Assembly: GCF_017352135.1 (NCBI RefSeq)
Contig: NZ_CP071454.1
Span: 1,769,501-1,833,500 of the forward strand
Direction of reading: 5' to 3'
DNA from: Rhizobium lentis
GTDB lineage: Bacteria; Pseudomonadota; Alphaproteobacteria; Rhizobiales; Rhizobiaceae
DNA length: 64,000 nucleotides
Position 1 is the first letter of the stretch; each line of letters starts with the position of its first letter. Of this stretch, positions 27,960 through 39,479 are shown in pieces. The notes beneath the pieces are model-generated. The model was given only the letters and a program-made list of their open reading frames with translations, was not told where the DNA came from and searched no databases. The translations under genes and the position numbers were made by a program.

Positions 27960-28906
27960 GGACCTTTTGGCGGTTGCGAACCACCGCGACCCGTATTCGG
28001 AACAGAGCGCGATTTGCGCGACGGATTAGCAGCACGGACCGGTCCCGTCGAGATACCCATGCCGCTTTGCGCCATGTCCTGCAGCGCGGCGATACGGTTT
28101 TCCGTGTTGGGATGGGTGGAAAACAGATTGTCCATCCGTTCGCCGGAGAGCGGGTTGATGATGAACATATGCGCTGTCGCCGGATTGCGCTCGGCATCTT
28201 CGTTCGGCACATGGGCAGCACCCCGGGCGATCTTGCCGAGCGCCGAAGCGAGCCAGAGCGGATTGCCGCAGATCTCGGCACCGCGGCGGTCTGCCGAATA
28301 TTCGCGTGTGCGGCTGATCGCCATCTGCACCAGCATGGCGGCGAGCGGCGCCACGATCATCGCGACGAGGACGCCGACGAAGCCGAGCGGATTGTTGTTG
28401 TTGTCGCGGTTGCCGCCGAAGAAAAAGGCGAAGTTGCCGAGCATCGAGATCGCCCCGGCAAGCGTTGCCGTAATCGTCATGGTCAGCGTGTCGCGGTTCT
28501 GGATATGAGCGAGCTCATGCGCCATCACGCCTGCGACCTCCTCGGGTGACAGGGCGCTGAGCAGGCCGGTCGAGGCGGCGACGGCGGCATTTTCAGGATT
28601 GCGGCCGGTGGCGAAGGCATTCGGCTGCGGGCTGTCGTAGAGATAGACCTTCGGCATCGGCAGGCCGGCATTGCGGGCAAGGTCGCGCACGATCGCAAAG
28701 AATTCCGGCGCGTTCCGCTCATCGATCTGCTGCGCGCGGTAGGCCGCAAGCACCATGCGATCGGAGTTCCAATAGGAGAAGAAATTCATGCCGGCGGCTA
28801 TGACGAACGCGATCATCATGCCGCCCCGGCCGCCGATCAGAAAGCCGACGAACATGAAAAGCGCCGTCATGAAGGCAAGCAACATGGCAGTGCGAACGAG
28901 GTTCAT
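27950..28906 (-). CDS. htpX: Membrane zinc metalloprotease HtpX
   Basis: A 318-residue inner-membrane endopeptidase that degrades damaged membrane proteins, acting alongside FtsH. Two N-terminal membrane segments are at about 5-40. The zinc site [10 protein letters not shown] is at about 133, and [13 protein letters not shown] holds the third ligand. A further hydrophobic pair lies at about 150-200. The short C-terminal basic tail ([19 protein letters not shown]) is typical of rhizobial HtpX. Heat-shock control is usual for the family, but I cannot point to a sigma-32 promoter. Confidence 0.93.
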   Translation of the reverse strand: MNLVRTAMLLAFMTALFMFVGFLIGGRGGMMIAFVIAAGMNFFSYWNSDRMVLAAYRAQQIDERNAPEFFAIVRDLARNAGLPMPKVYLYDSPQPNAFATGRNPENAAVAASTGLLSALSPEEVAGVMAHELAHIQNRDTLTMTITATLAGAISMLGNFAFFFGGNRDNNNNPLGFVGVLVAMIVAPLAAMLVQMAISRTREYSADRRGAEICGNPLWLASALGKIARGAAHVPNEDAERNPATAHMFIINPLSGERMDNLFSTHPNTENRIAALQDMAQSGMGISTGPVRAANPSRKSRSVPNTGRGGSQPPKGPWS

Positions 28907-29016
28907 GGTGAATCTCCAACTCCGATTTCGGCGTTACCAGCTTTTAATCGCTGTACCGGCGCATTATGATTTGGTTACTCACCCGCCATTTTCAATATTT
29001 CCGGCAGGAGAAGCCA

Positions 29017-29241
29017 ATGCAGGAAGCCGATAACGACAATAGCCAAACGCCGACGGCCGAGGGACTGGAGCCGCCGCGCAAGCTACTGTCGCCGGCGGCC
29101 CAGCGTGCGCTTGCCGAGGCTGAGGAGCGGCGCAAGAACCAGAAACCGCTGGAGCTGCCGCCGGAGACCGGCGGCCGCGGCGGCGCCGAGCCCGCCCGCT
29201 TCGGGGATTACGAGATCAACGGCCGGGCAATCGATTTCTAA
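29017..29241 (+). CDS. SDHAF4-like succinate dehydrogenase assembly factor (DUF1674)
   Basis: A 74-residue protein with a disordered, charged N-terminus and the conserved C-terminal block ARFGDYEINGRAIDF. That block is the signature of DUF1674/SDHAF4, which in eukaryotes chaperones the flavinylated SdhA subunit into complex II. The ATG at 29017 is preceded by GGAG. It is divergent from htpX and ends in its own terminator. The sdh genes are not in this window. Confidence 0.82.
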   Translation: MQEADNDNSQTPTAEGLEPPRKLLSPAAQRALAEAEERRKNQKPLELPPETGGRGGAEPARFGDYEINGRAIDF

Positions 29242-29302
29242 GCTGCGATTGTCAACGCCGATACTGAGCCACGCCATCAAAAACGCGCTATCGGCGTAAA
29301 GC

Positions 29303-29340
29303 GAGCCGCTCCAGGACCCGGATGGTCAGAGCGGCTCTTT
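29303..29340 (+). terminator. Terminator of the SDHAF4-like gene
   Basis: GAGCCGCTC / GAGCGGCTC, a 9-base stem with a 17-base loop and TTT after it. It lies between two converging genes and may also slow leftward transcription from acsA. Confidence 0.65.
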
Positions 29341-29343
29341 ATG

Positions 29344-31299
29344 TCAGGCGGTCACCTTGTTCTGCCGGTTGGCGATCAGATCGTCGACGACGGCTGGATC
29401 GGCAAGCGTCGAGGTGTCGCCAAGCGCGCCGAAATCGTCCTCGGCGATCTTGCGCAGGATGCGCCGCATGATCTTGCCGGAGCGGGTCTTCGGCAGGCCA
29501 GGCGCGAACTGGATCTTGTCGGGCGCGGCGATCGGGCCGATTTCGGCGCGCACATGTTTCACCAGGTCCTGGCGGAGTGTATCAGTGCCTTCGTGTCCGG
29601 CCATCAAGGTCACATAGCAATAGATGCCCTGGCCCTTGATCGCATGCGGGTAACCGACGACCGCGGCCTCCGAAACCAGATTGTGCGAGACGAGTGCCGA
29701 TTCCACCTCCGCCGTACCGAGCCGGTGGCCGGAAACATTGAGCACGTCGTCGACGCGGCCGGTGATCCAGTAATAGCCGTCTTCATCGCGCCGGCAGCCG
29801 TCGCCGGTGAAATATTTGCCCTTGTAGGTGGAGAAATAGGTCTGGATGAAGCGGTCGTGATCGCCATAGACCGTGCGCATCTGGCCCGGCCAGCTGTCGG
29901 TGATGCAGAGATTGCCGTCGGCGGGACCTTCCAGCACCTTGCCCTCATTGTCGACCAGCTGCGGTTTGATGCCGAAGAACGGCGTCGTCGCCGAACCGGG
30001 CTTCAGATCGGTGGCGCCAGGCAGCGGCGTGATCATGTGGCCGCCGGTTTCCGTCTGCCACCAGGTGTCGATAACCGGGCAGCGCTTGTCGCCGACGACA
30101 TTGTAATACCATTCCCAGGCTTCCGGGTTGATCGGCTCGCCGACCGTGCCGAGCAGGCGCAATGAAGAGCGCGACGAGCGCGTGACGAATTCGTCGCCGG
30201 CCCCCATCAGCGAGCGGATCGCCGTTGGCGCCGTGTAGAAGATGTTGACCTTGTGCTTGTCGATCACTTCCCAGAACCGGCCCTGATCCGGGAAATTCGG
30301 CACGCCCTCGAACATCAGCGTCGTCGCGCAATTGGCAAGCGGCCCATAGACGATATAGGAATGGCCGGTGACCCAGCCGACATCGGCCGTGCACCAGTAG
30401 ATGTCTCCGTGATGATAGTCGAAGACATATTCGTGCGTCATCGAGGCATAGACGAGATAGCCGCCTGTCGTGTGCAGTACGCCCTTCGGCTTGCCGGTCG
30501 AGCCTGACGTATAAAGGATGAAGAGCGGGTCTTCCGCCTTCATCTTCGCCGGCGGGCATTCCGGCTTCACCGTGGTGATTTCCTGGTGATACCAGAGATC
30601 GCGGCCGGGAGCCCAGCCGGTCTTGCCGCCGGTGCGGCGCACGACCAGCACCTTGCTGACATTGACGTGCTGGCGGGCGGCGATGTGGATCGCCGTATCG
30701 GTATTGTCCTTCAGCGGCACCGGCTTGCCGCCGCGCACGCCCTCGTCGCAGGTGATGACGAAGGTGGATTCGCAGTCGACGATGCGCCCTGCCAGCGCCT
30801 CGGGCGAGAAACCGCCGAAGACGACCGAATGCACCGCGCCGATGCGGGCGCAAGCGAGCATCGCGTAAGCGGCCTCGGGGATCATCGGCATATAGATGGT
30901 GACGCGATCGCCCTTTTTGACGCCGTGCTTCTTCAACACGTTCGCCATCCGGCAGACATGCTCGTAGAGCTCGTTATAGGTGATCTTCTTGTCGATGTAG
31001 GGATTGTCGCCTTCCCAGATGATCGCCACCTGGTCGCCATTCGTCTTCAGATGGCGGTCGATGCAATTATACGAGACGTTCGTCTGGCCGTCCTCGAACC
31101 ACTTGATCGAGACCTTGCCGGTAAAGGAGGTGTTCTTGACCTTGGTGTAGGGCTTGAACCAGTCGATCCGCTTGCCGTGCTTGCCCCAGAACTTGTCCGG
31201 GTTTTCGACGCTTTCCTCGTACCATTTCAGGTACTTCTCCTTATCGATCAGGGCACGCGCCTTCACCGGCTTCGTAACCGGATAGATCTTCTCCGACAT
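29344..31299 (-). CDS. acsA: Acetyl-CoA synthetase
   Basis: The enzyme makes acetyl-CoA from acetate, ATP and CoA through an acetyl-adenylate. From ATG 31299 it has 651 residues, the standard Acs length. Adenylate-forming motifs are [12 protein letters not shown] at about 264, [16 protein letters not shown] (acetate pocket, with the tryptophan that limits chain length) and [20 protein letters not shown]. The C-terminal [11 protein letters not shown] contains the lysine usually controlled by acetylation. A ribosome site (AGGAG) precedes the start. It is transcribed leftward, divergent from trcR. Confidence 0.96.
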   Translation of the reverse strand: MSEKIYPVTKPVKARALIDKEKYLKWYEESVENPDKFWGKHGKRIDWFKPYTKVKNTSFTGKVSIKWFEDGQTNVSYNCIDRHLKTNGDQVAIIWEGDNPYIDKKITYNELYEHVCRMANVLKKHGVKKGDRVTIYMPMIPEAAYAMLACARIGAVHSVVFGGFSPEALAGRIVDCESTFVITCDEGVRGGKPVPLKDNTDTAIHIAARQHVNVSKVLVVRRTGGKTGWAPGRDLWYHQEITTVKPECPPAKMKAEDPLFILYTSGSTGKPKGVLHTTGGYLVYASMTHEYVFDYHHGDIYWCTADVGWVTGHSYIVYGPLANCATTLMFEGVPNFPDQGRFWEVIDKHKVNIFYTAPTAIRSLMGAGDEFVTRSSRSSLRLLGTVGEPINPEAWEWYYNVVGDKRCPVIDTWWQTETGGHMITPLPGATDLKPGSATTPFFGIKPQLVDNEGKVLEGPADGNLCITDSWPGQMRTVYGDHDRFIQTYFSTYKGKYFTGDGCRRDEDGYYWITGRVDDVLNVSGHRLGTAEVESALVSHNLVSEAAVVGYPHAIKGQGIYCYVTLMAGHEGTDTLRQDLVKHVRAEIGPIAAPDKIQFAPGLPKTRSGKIMRRILRKIAEDDFGALGDTSTLADPAVVDDLIANRQNKVTA

Positions 31300-31425
31300 G
31301 GAACTCCTCCTCATGGGACATGCGACGGGCCAAGCGATCTATGAGCCCGAACTTCAAATCACGGCAATTCATAGCAGGTCGCATCGCCACGGCAATTAGA
31401 CAAAGGTCATTTGATTTCGGAAGAA

Positions 31426-31454
31426 TTGCAATTCTGCGACAGTCCGGTTATATA
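31426..31454 (+). promoter_or_regulatory. Predicted housekeeping promoter for trcR
   Basis: TTGCAA (31426-31431), 17 bases, TATATA (31449-31454). Spacing and both hexamers fit a sigma-70-type promoter. The trcR start codon lies 75 bases downstream. The 229-base acsA-trcR gap holds nothing else that I recognise. Confidence 0.55.
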
Positions 31455-31528
31455 GCGGCATATTTCCCGGACATTGTGGTGACAATCCACGGACCGCGAC
31501 CGGCGCGGACGATAGAAGGACTATATCC

Positions 31529-32230
31529 ATGGCTCAAACACTGCTCATGCCGAAGGCGACTGCCATCTGGCTTGTCGACAACACGGCGCTGTCTTTCGAT
31601 CAGATCGCGCAGTTCTGCAAACTGCACCCGCTCGAGGTCAAGGCGATCGCCGATGGAGAAGCGGCGCAGGGCATCAAGGGCCTCGATCCGATCTCGACCG
31701 GACAGCTTTCCCGCGACGAGATCGCCCGCGCCGAAGCCAACCCGAACCACAAGCTCAAGCTTTCCGAACCGAAGGTGCGTGTGCCGGAATCCAAGCGCCG
31801 CGGCCCGCGTTATACGCCGGTTTCCAAGCGCCAGGATCGCCCGAACGCCATTCTCTGGCTCGTTCGCAACCATCCGGAGCTGAAGGACGCGCAGATTTCC
31901 CGCCTCGTCGGCACGACCAAATCGACGATCGAGCAGATCCGCGAGCGCACCCACTGGAATTCCGCCAATCTGGCGCCGATGGATCCGGTGACACTTGGCC
32001 TCTGCAGCCAGATCGATCTCGACATGGAAGTGGAAAAGGCCTCCAAGGGTCGTCCACTGCCGACCGCCGCCGAACTTGGCGCGACGCTGCAATCGGCACA
32101 GGAAACCGAACGCCTCACGCCGAGCTACGAGCGCGAAGAGGAAAAGGAAATCGACGCCGATGCCGTCTTCCGCAAGCTGAGCTCGCTGCGCTCGGCCCCG
32201 AAGGACGAGGACGACGAAGATCAGTACTGA
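31529..32230 (+). CDS. trcR: DUF1013 cell-cycle regulator, TrcR-like
   Basis: A 233-residue alphaproteobacterial protein of DUF1013. In Caulobacter the homologue TrcR is described as a cell-cycle-linked transcriptional regulator. The N-terminus (LLMPKATAIWLVDNTALSF) and the central HTH-like block (LVRNHPELKDAQISRLVGT) are strongly conserved features. The C-terminal 40 residues are acidic and probably disordered. Such proteins are usually near-essential and confined to alphaproteobacteria. It is monocistronic, with a predicted promoter and a strong terminator. Confidence 0.88.
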   Translation: MAQTLLMPKATAIWLVDNTALSFDQIAQFCKLHPLEVKAIADGEAAQGIKGLDPISTGQLSRDEIARAEANPNHKLKLSEPKVRVPESKRRGPRYTPVSKRQDRPNAILWLVRNHPELKDAQISRLVGTTKSTIEQIRERTHWNSANLAPMDPVTLGLCSQIDLDMEVEKASKGRPLPTAAELGATLQSAQETERLTPSYEREEEKEIDADAVFRKLSSLRSAPKDEDDEDQY

Positions 32231-32249
32231 GATATCAGCTATCTCGTCA

Positions 32250-32286
32250 AAAACCCCGCCGGGTGAACCGACCGGCGGGGTTTTTT
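32250..32286. terminator. Bidirectional terminator between trcR and the flagellin gene
   Basis: AAAACCCCGCCGG with CCGGCGGGGTTTTTT: at least a 12-base stem, T-run on one side and A-run on the other, placed between two converging genes. It can serve both. Confidence 0.9.
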
Positions 32287-32299
32287 ATTGAGGATCGGA

Positions 32300-33235
32300 T
32301 CAGCTGCGGAACAGGGTGAGGATGTTCTGCGCCGAGGTATTGGCGATCGAAAGCGACTGAATGGCGAGCTGCTGCTGTGTCTGCAACGCCGAGAGCCTGC
32401 TCGATTCCTCCTCCATATCGGCATCGACCAGGCGACCGACGCCGGAGTCGATCGAATCGTGAAGGCCGCTGACAAAAGTTTCCTGCAGCTGGATACGGGT
32501 CGAGATCGAGCCGAGGGCCGAGCCGGCGGCAATCATGGCGCCGAGAACCAGCTCGATGCCCGTCAAGGCCGAATCGAGCTGGCCCTGCGTGAAGTTGCTG
32601 ATGTCGAGCGCATAGATCGACGGCATGACGATGACGGTGCCGCCATAGGTTCCGTTGAAGGCGGTGCCGATGATACCGCTGGTCGTCTCGATCGCACCGG
32701 TGGAGGTCATGCCGAAGAGCACGTTTCCGAGCGTGCCTGAATTCAGCACATAGTCCGTCATCTTCACTGAAACGGCATTGCTGCCATCGCGGACGAAGGA
32801 CGAGACGACGCTCTTCGTGCCGGAAGCGCCGGCGACCCAGTTTTCACCGGAGAAGGACGCCGATTGAGCGATGCTGAGCAACTGCTCCTGCAGCTGGTCG
32901 AGCTCCTGCTGTATCTTCGTCTTGTCGACGCCCTTTTCCGTGGCGGCGACGATCTTCGCCTTGATTTCGCTGACGACGTCGATGGCGCTGTCCATGGCCG
33001 AATAGGCGGTGTCGACCTTCGCCGCGCCGAGACCGAGGGCGTCTGAGACAGCCGAGAGAGCCTTGTTGTCCGAGCGCATGGTCGTTGCGATCGACCAGTA
33101 AGCCGCATTGTCGGCCGCCTTTTCGACACGATAACCCGAGGAAACACGACCCTGGGTGTCCTTGAGGCTATCGTTTACCCCGCGCAAAGTCTGCAGCGCT
33201 GCCATGGCAGCGTTGTTGGTAAGGATGCTTGTCAT
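32300..33235 (-). CDS. Flagellin
   Basis: A 311-residue flagellin of the short rhizobial type. The N-terminal D0/D1 region (MTSILTNNAAMAALQTLRGV, then RVSSGYRVEKAADNAAYWSIA) and the C-terminal D0/D1 region (RLSALQTQQQLAIQSLSIANTSAQNILTLF) are both complete. The centre is Gly/Thr/Ser-rich and variable. It is alone: no other flagellar, chemotaxis or motor gene lies in the window, so it is an orphan filament gene. I start at the ATG at 33235 rather than 33247 because it gives the standard N-terminus. RIME copy B lies 46 bases upstream. Confidence 0.92.
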   Translation of the reverse strand: MTSILTNNAAMAALQTLRGVNDSLKDTQGRVSSGYRVEKAADNAAYWSIATTMRSDNKALSAVSDALGLGAAKVDTAYSAMDSAIDVVSEIKAKIVAATEKGVDKTKIQQELDQLQEQLLSIAQSASFSGENWVAGASGTKSVVSSFVRDGSNAVSVKMTDYVLNSGTLGNVLFGMTSTGAIETTSGIIGTAFNGTYGGTVIVMPSIYALDISNFTQGQLDSALTGIELVLGAMIAAGSALGSISTRIQLQETFVSGLHDSIDSGVGRLVDADMEEESSRLSALQTQQQLAIQSLSIANTSAQNILTLFRS

Positions 33236-33280
33236 GATCCGTTCCACAATCGTAGAGAAAGGGGCATTCCGGACTACCGC

Positions 33281-33375
33281 GCCGCGCGTCTTTCAGACGC
33301 GCAAAGGACGCTGTAGCACTTCAACTGCTGCATAATTTTATCCTTAAATCGATTCCGATTTAAGGAATTATGCAG
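33281..33375 (-). repeat. RIME-like intergenic repeat (copy B)
   Basis: The reverse complement of copy A: the inner arms GCGCGTC/GACGCGC come first at 33284-33302, a CTGTAG arm is at 33311, and the long palindrome CTGCATAATT..CTTAAATC / GATTTAAG..AATTATGCAG spans 33328-33375. Over the long palindrome it differs from copy A at only a few bases. It lies upstream of the flagellin gene. Confidence 0.8.
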
Positions 33376-33428
33376 TAGGCCGGTAACGGCGACCGCGTCA
33401 TGCAAAGCCTGCTATGCAAGCCATTGCC

Positions 33429-33458
33429 GTTAACAAATCCTTGCGCAACATGGTTAAC
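33429..33458. promoter_or_regulatory. Paired GTTAAC palindromes upstream of the flagellin gene
   Basis: Two identical GTTAAC hexamers (33429-33434 and 33453-33458) are 24 bases apart centre to centre, about two helix turns. They lie between the prpE-like stop and RIME copy B. They may be an operator, or chance in an AT-rich spot. Confidence 0.3.
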
Positions 33459-33491
33459 AATTTCTCAATTAGACTTATTGAAAGTTTAATT

Positions 33492-35402
33492 TCACAGCGG
33501 CAGCGAGCCGAAACCTCGCTTGCGCAGCGCCTCGGCGATCTCCTCCAAAATCGCCGGATCATCAATGGTTGCAGGCATTTTCCAGGGTATGCCGTCCGCA
33601 ATTTTCTGCATCGTCCCGCGCAGGATCTTGCCGGAGCGGGTCTTCGGCAAACGATGAACGGTGATGGCGGTTTTGAAGGCCGCGACAGGACCGATCGATT
33701 CGCGAATCATCGCCACGACCTCTGATTCGATCACCGCCGTTTCACGGGAAACATCCCGTTTCAGCACCAGGAAGCCGCAGGGGGCCTGGCCCTTCAGCGC
33801 ATCGGCGATACCGATGACCGCGCATTCGGCGACATCGGGATGGCGTGCGCAGACCTCCTCCATCGCTCCCGTGGAAAGCCGATGACCGGCGCAATTGATG
33901 ATGTCGTCGGTGCGCGACATGATGAAGAGATAGCCGTCCTCGTCGACATAGCCGGCATCGGCGGTCTTATAGTAACCGGGGAACTCGTCGAGATAGGCCG
34001 AGCGGAAACGCTCGTCGGCGTTCCAGAGAGTCGGCAGGCAACCCGGCGGCAAAGGCAGCTTGATGACGATATTGCCGAGCGTTCCGGCCTCGATCGGATG
34101 GCCGGCGTCGTCAAGCACTGTGATATCGTAACCCGGCATCGGCAACGTCGGCGATCCGTGCTTGACGGGAAGGGCGCCGAGACCGAGCGGATTGGCGGCG
34201 ATCGGCCAGCCTGTCTCCGTCTGCCACCAGTGATCGATGACGGGCACACCGAGCATGTGCTCGGCCCATTTCAGCGTCTCGGGATCGGCCCTCTCGCCGG
34301 CGAGAAACAGCGCCCGGAAATCCGGCATGGGATAATTCCGCAGCAGTTCGCCGTCGCCATCCTCCCGCCGAATAGCGCGGAATGCGGTCGGCGCCGTGAA
34401 GAGCACCCGCACCCTATATTCCGAGACGACCCGCCAGAATGTGCCGGCATCCGGCGTGCCGACCGGCTTACCTTCGAAGATCAGCGTCGTCACCCCTGCG
34501 ATCAACGGGGCATAGACGATATAGGAATGGCCGACCACCCAGCCGATATCCGAAGCCGTCCAAAAAACCTCGCCGGGCTTCAAGCCGTAGATATTGCGCA
34601 TCGACCAGTTGAGGGCGACCATGTGGCCGCCATTGTCGCGCACGACGCCCTTCGGCTGACCCGTGGTGCCGGAGGTGTAGAGAATGTAGAGCGGGTCCGT
34701 CGCCTTGACGGAAACACAGGCGACCTCGGTCCCGCGATGGCGCGCCACCGCCGCCTCGAAATCCTGATCGCGGCCACTGACGAGATCTGCGTTAAGCTCC
34801 GGCCGCTGCAGCACCAGGCAGTGTGCCGGCTTGGCCCTCGCGATCTCGATGGCCTGGTCGACGAGCGGCTTATAGGCGACAACACGGCCGGGCTCGAGCC
34901 CACAGCTCGCGGTGATCACCAGCCTGGCGCCGCTGTCATCGATGCGCGCCGCAAGTTCGCTGGCGGCAAAGCCGCCGAAAACGACGGAATGAACCGCGCC
35001 GATGCGGGCGCAGGCGAGCATCGAAAACACTGCCTGCGGTACCATCGGCATATAGAGGATCACGCGATCACCCTTGGCGACCCCGAGAGCGAGCAGCGTC
35101 GCGGCAATGGCCTTTACCTCGCCGAGTGCCTCGTCATAGGTGAAACGGTGTTTCTCGCCGGTCATGGCGCTGTCGAAGATGACTGCCGTTTCGCTGCCGC
35201 GCCCTGAAGCCACATGCCGGTCCAGGCAGTTGTGGCAGGTATTGGTCTCGGCACCTGGAAACCACCGGCCATAGACACCGTCGTCGGGGGCGAATATCCG
35301 CTCCGGCGGCTTGAACCAGTCGAGATCGGCGGCAGCCTCGCGCCAGAAGGTTTCAGGATCGCGTTTCCAGGCCGCATAGACCTGATGATAGCCGTTCTGC
35401 AT
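33492..35402 (-). CDS. prpE: Propionyl-CoA synthetase-like acyl-CoA ligase
   Basis: 636 residues, an AMP-forming acyl-CoA synthetase of the PrpE/AcsA-like branch. It has the P-loop-like YTSGTTGQPKGVVRDNGG, then WWQTETGWPIAANPLG and the C-terminal acetylation motif [11 protein letters not shown]. The NGG pattern after PKG and the GWPI pocket sequence favour PrpE over acetate-specific Acs. The ATG at 35402 has GGAGGAG close upstream; the open frame to 35696 adds 98 unlikely residues. A near-parS sequence (33738) is embedded in codons for DVSRETA. It is a distant paralogue of acsA 4 kb away. Confidence 0.85.
   Translation of the reverse strand: MQNGYHQVYAAWKRDPETFWREAAADLDWFKPPERIFAPDDGVYGRWFPGAETNTCHNCLDRHVASGRGSETAVIFDSAMTGEKHRFTYDEALGEVKAIAATLLALGVAKGDRVILYMPMVPQAVFSMLACARIGAVHSVVFGGFAASELAARIDDSGARLVITASCGLEPGRVVAYKPLVDQAIEIARAKPAHCLVLQRPELNADLVSGRDQDFEAAVARHRGTEVACVSVKATDPLYILYTSGTTGQPKGVVRDNGGHMVALNWSMRNIYGLKPGEVFWTASDIGWVVGHSYIVYAPLIAGVTTLIFEGKPVGTPDAGTFWRVVSEYRVRVLFTAPTAFRAIRREDGDGELLRNYPMPDFRALFLAGERADPETLKWAEHMLGVPVIDHWWQTETGWPIAANPLGLGALPVKHGSPTLPMPGYDITVLDDAGHPIEAGTLGNIVIKLPLPPGCLPTLWNADERFRSAYLDEFPGYYKTADAGYVDEDGYLFIMSRTDDIINCAGHRLSTGAMEEVCARHPDVAECAVIGIADALKGQAPCGFLVLKRDVSRETAVIESEVVAMIRESIGPVAAFKTAITVHRLPKTRSGKILRGTMQKIADGIPWKMPATIDDPAILEEIAEALRKRGFGSLPL
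33738..33753. promoter_or_regulatory. Weak parS-like site inside prpE-like gene
   Basis: CGTTTCACGGGAAACA matches TGTTTCACGTGAAACA at 14 of 16 bases, but one mismatch breaks the central CACGTG, so binding may be weak. It encodes VSRET in the leftward reading frame, as the perfect site in rsmG does. Confidence 0.35.
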
Positions 35403-35482
35403 CTGCTCCTCCCCAGGAAATGCAAGCCTTGAAGTCAATTTAGGCAGTGAGGGGGAGGACGGGAAGCCCGACCAAAGGGGTA

Positions 35483-36142
35483 TCAGCGCGCGCCGAAAAT
35501 CGCCGATCCGACACGCACGCTGGTGGCGCCGAATGCAATCGCCGTCTCGTAATCGCCCGACATGCCCATGGAGAGCTTTTCGACGCTGCACTTGCGGGCG
35601 AGCTTGGCCAGCAGGGCGAAATGCGGCCCGGGATTTTCCTCGGCCGGCGGAATGCACATCAAGCCTTCGATCGAAAGACCGAGTTCGCCACGGCAAAGCG
35701 AGATGAAGCCTGGCGTGTCGTCAGGGGCAATGCCGGCCTTCTGCGGCTCGAGGCCGGTATTGACCTGGACATAGAGCCGCGGCGTCCTGCCTTGCCGCTT
35801 CATCTCCTCGGCAAGTGCGCGGGCGATCTTTTCCCGGTCCACCGTCTCGATGACATCGAAAAGCGCCACCGCATCCGCAGCCTTGTTCGATTGCAGCGGT
35901 CCGATCAGATGCAGCTCGATGTCAGGATGCTCGGCCTTCAGATCAGGCCATTTGCCCTGGCTTTCCTGCACCCGGTTCTCGCCGAATACGCGCTGTCCGG
36001 CGGCGATGGCAGGACGGATCGCATCCGCCTCGAAGGTCTTCGACACCGCGACCAGCTGTACGGAACCGGCCGGACGACCTGCCTGGCGTTCTCCGGCCGC
36101 AATCCGCGACCGCACGTCATCCAAGCGCTCTTGAAGTTCCAT
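35483..36142 (-). CDS. PLP homeostasis protein, YggS family
   Basis: A 219-residue alanine-racemase-N-fold protein that binds pyridoxal phosphate without a known catalytic activity and helps B6 homeostasis. The PLP lysine is K35 in VAVSKTFEADAI. FGENRVQE, HLIGPLQSNKA, LMCIPP and SMGMSGDYETAIAFGATSVRVGSAIFG are all family landmarks. The start at 36142 gives the standard MELQERL N-terminus. It is divergent from leuS, with a 203-base promoter region between. Confidence 0.92.
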   Translation of the reverse strand: MELQERLDDVRSRIAAGERQAGRPAGSVQLVAVSKTFEADAIRPAIAAGQRVFGENRVQESQGKWPDLKAEHPDIELHLIGPLQSNKAADAVALFDVIETVDREKIARALAEEMKRQGRTPRLYVQVNTGLEPQKAGIAPDDTPGFISLCRGELGLSIEGLMCIPPAEENPGPHFALLAKLARKCSVEKLSMGMSGDYETAIAFGATSVRVGSAIFGAR

Positions 36143-36345
36143 CGTTCTGCCTCGACATACCAGCATGAAAGGATCGGCACTGAACTAACCCAGCCATTCT
36201 GTGCTTGCCAAGACCCGCGCGCGTGAAATCTCACGGCTTCGAATGCAGATCGGACGCCTGCAGCGCCTGCAAAACTTGACGCTACGGTGGTTTCATGGTG
36301 AAGGTCTCGGCCGACCTCCCCTGATTTTCCGGAAATACGAATACC

Positions 36346-38959
<2,614 letters not shown>

Positions 38960-38970
<11 letters not shown>

Positions 38971-39469
38971 TATCACCCGCAATGCCGGCATCGCCGTGAT
39001 CCTTGCCGCCGCGGCTTTTCTTTCTGCCTGCCAGGTCCGGCCGCTTTACTCCGAGAGTTCGGGCGTCACTGAAAAGCTGGCCTCGGTTGGTTTTTCCGAG
39101 GCGGGCGGCCGCGTCGAACAGCAGGTTCGCAATCGCCTGATCTTCCTGGCGTCGCGCGGCGCCGGCGAGGCGGTCAATCCGCAATATCACGTCGAGATGC
39201 GGGCCATCTCGACCGTCGCCGATACGCTCCTGCGGCAATCCGGCGATACGTCGCGCGCCGGCCGTGTCACTGTCACCGTCACCTATACGCTGAGTGCTAT
39301 CGCCGACAGCCGCGTCATCAAGGCCGGCAGCCGCCAGGCGACCGCGCTGGTGGATTTCTCCGAGCAGGAATTTGCCAAGCAAAGGGCGATCCGCGATGCC
39401 GAGAACCGCGCAGCGGATCAGGCGGCGGAATTTGTAGGAGCCGATATCGCCGCTGCTCTCAGCCGCTGA
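38960..39469 (+). CDS. lptE: LPS-assembly lipoprotein LptE
   Basis: A 169-residue lipoprotein that plugs LptD in the outer membrane and helps insert LPS. A signal peptide ([15 protein letters not shown]) ends in a lipobox LSAC, with C24 lipidated. The mature part has the LptE pattern VRPLYS and alternating beta strands. The start is a TTG inside the 3' end of leuS with AAGGA nine bases before it. Location between leuS and holA is the same as in E. coli, which supports the call despite weak primary similarity. Confidence 0.88.
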
Positions 39470-39479
39470 GGGCAGGGGG

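Noticed and set aside
29550..29566. TGTTTCACC in acsA as a parS
   Set aside because: Only the left half matches; the right half has no GTGAAACA.
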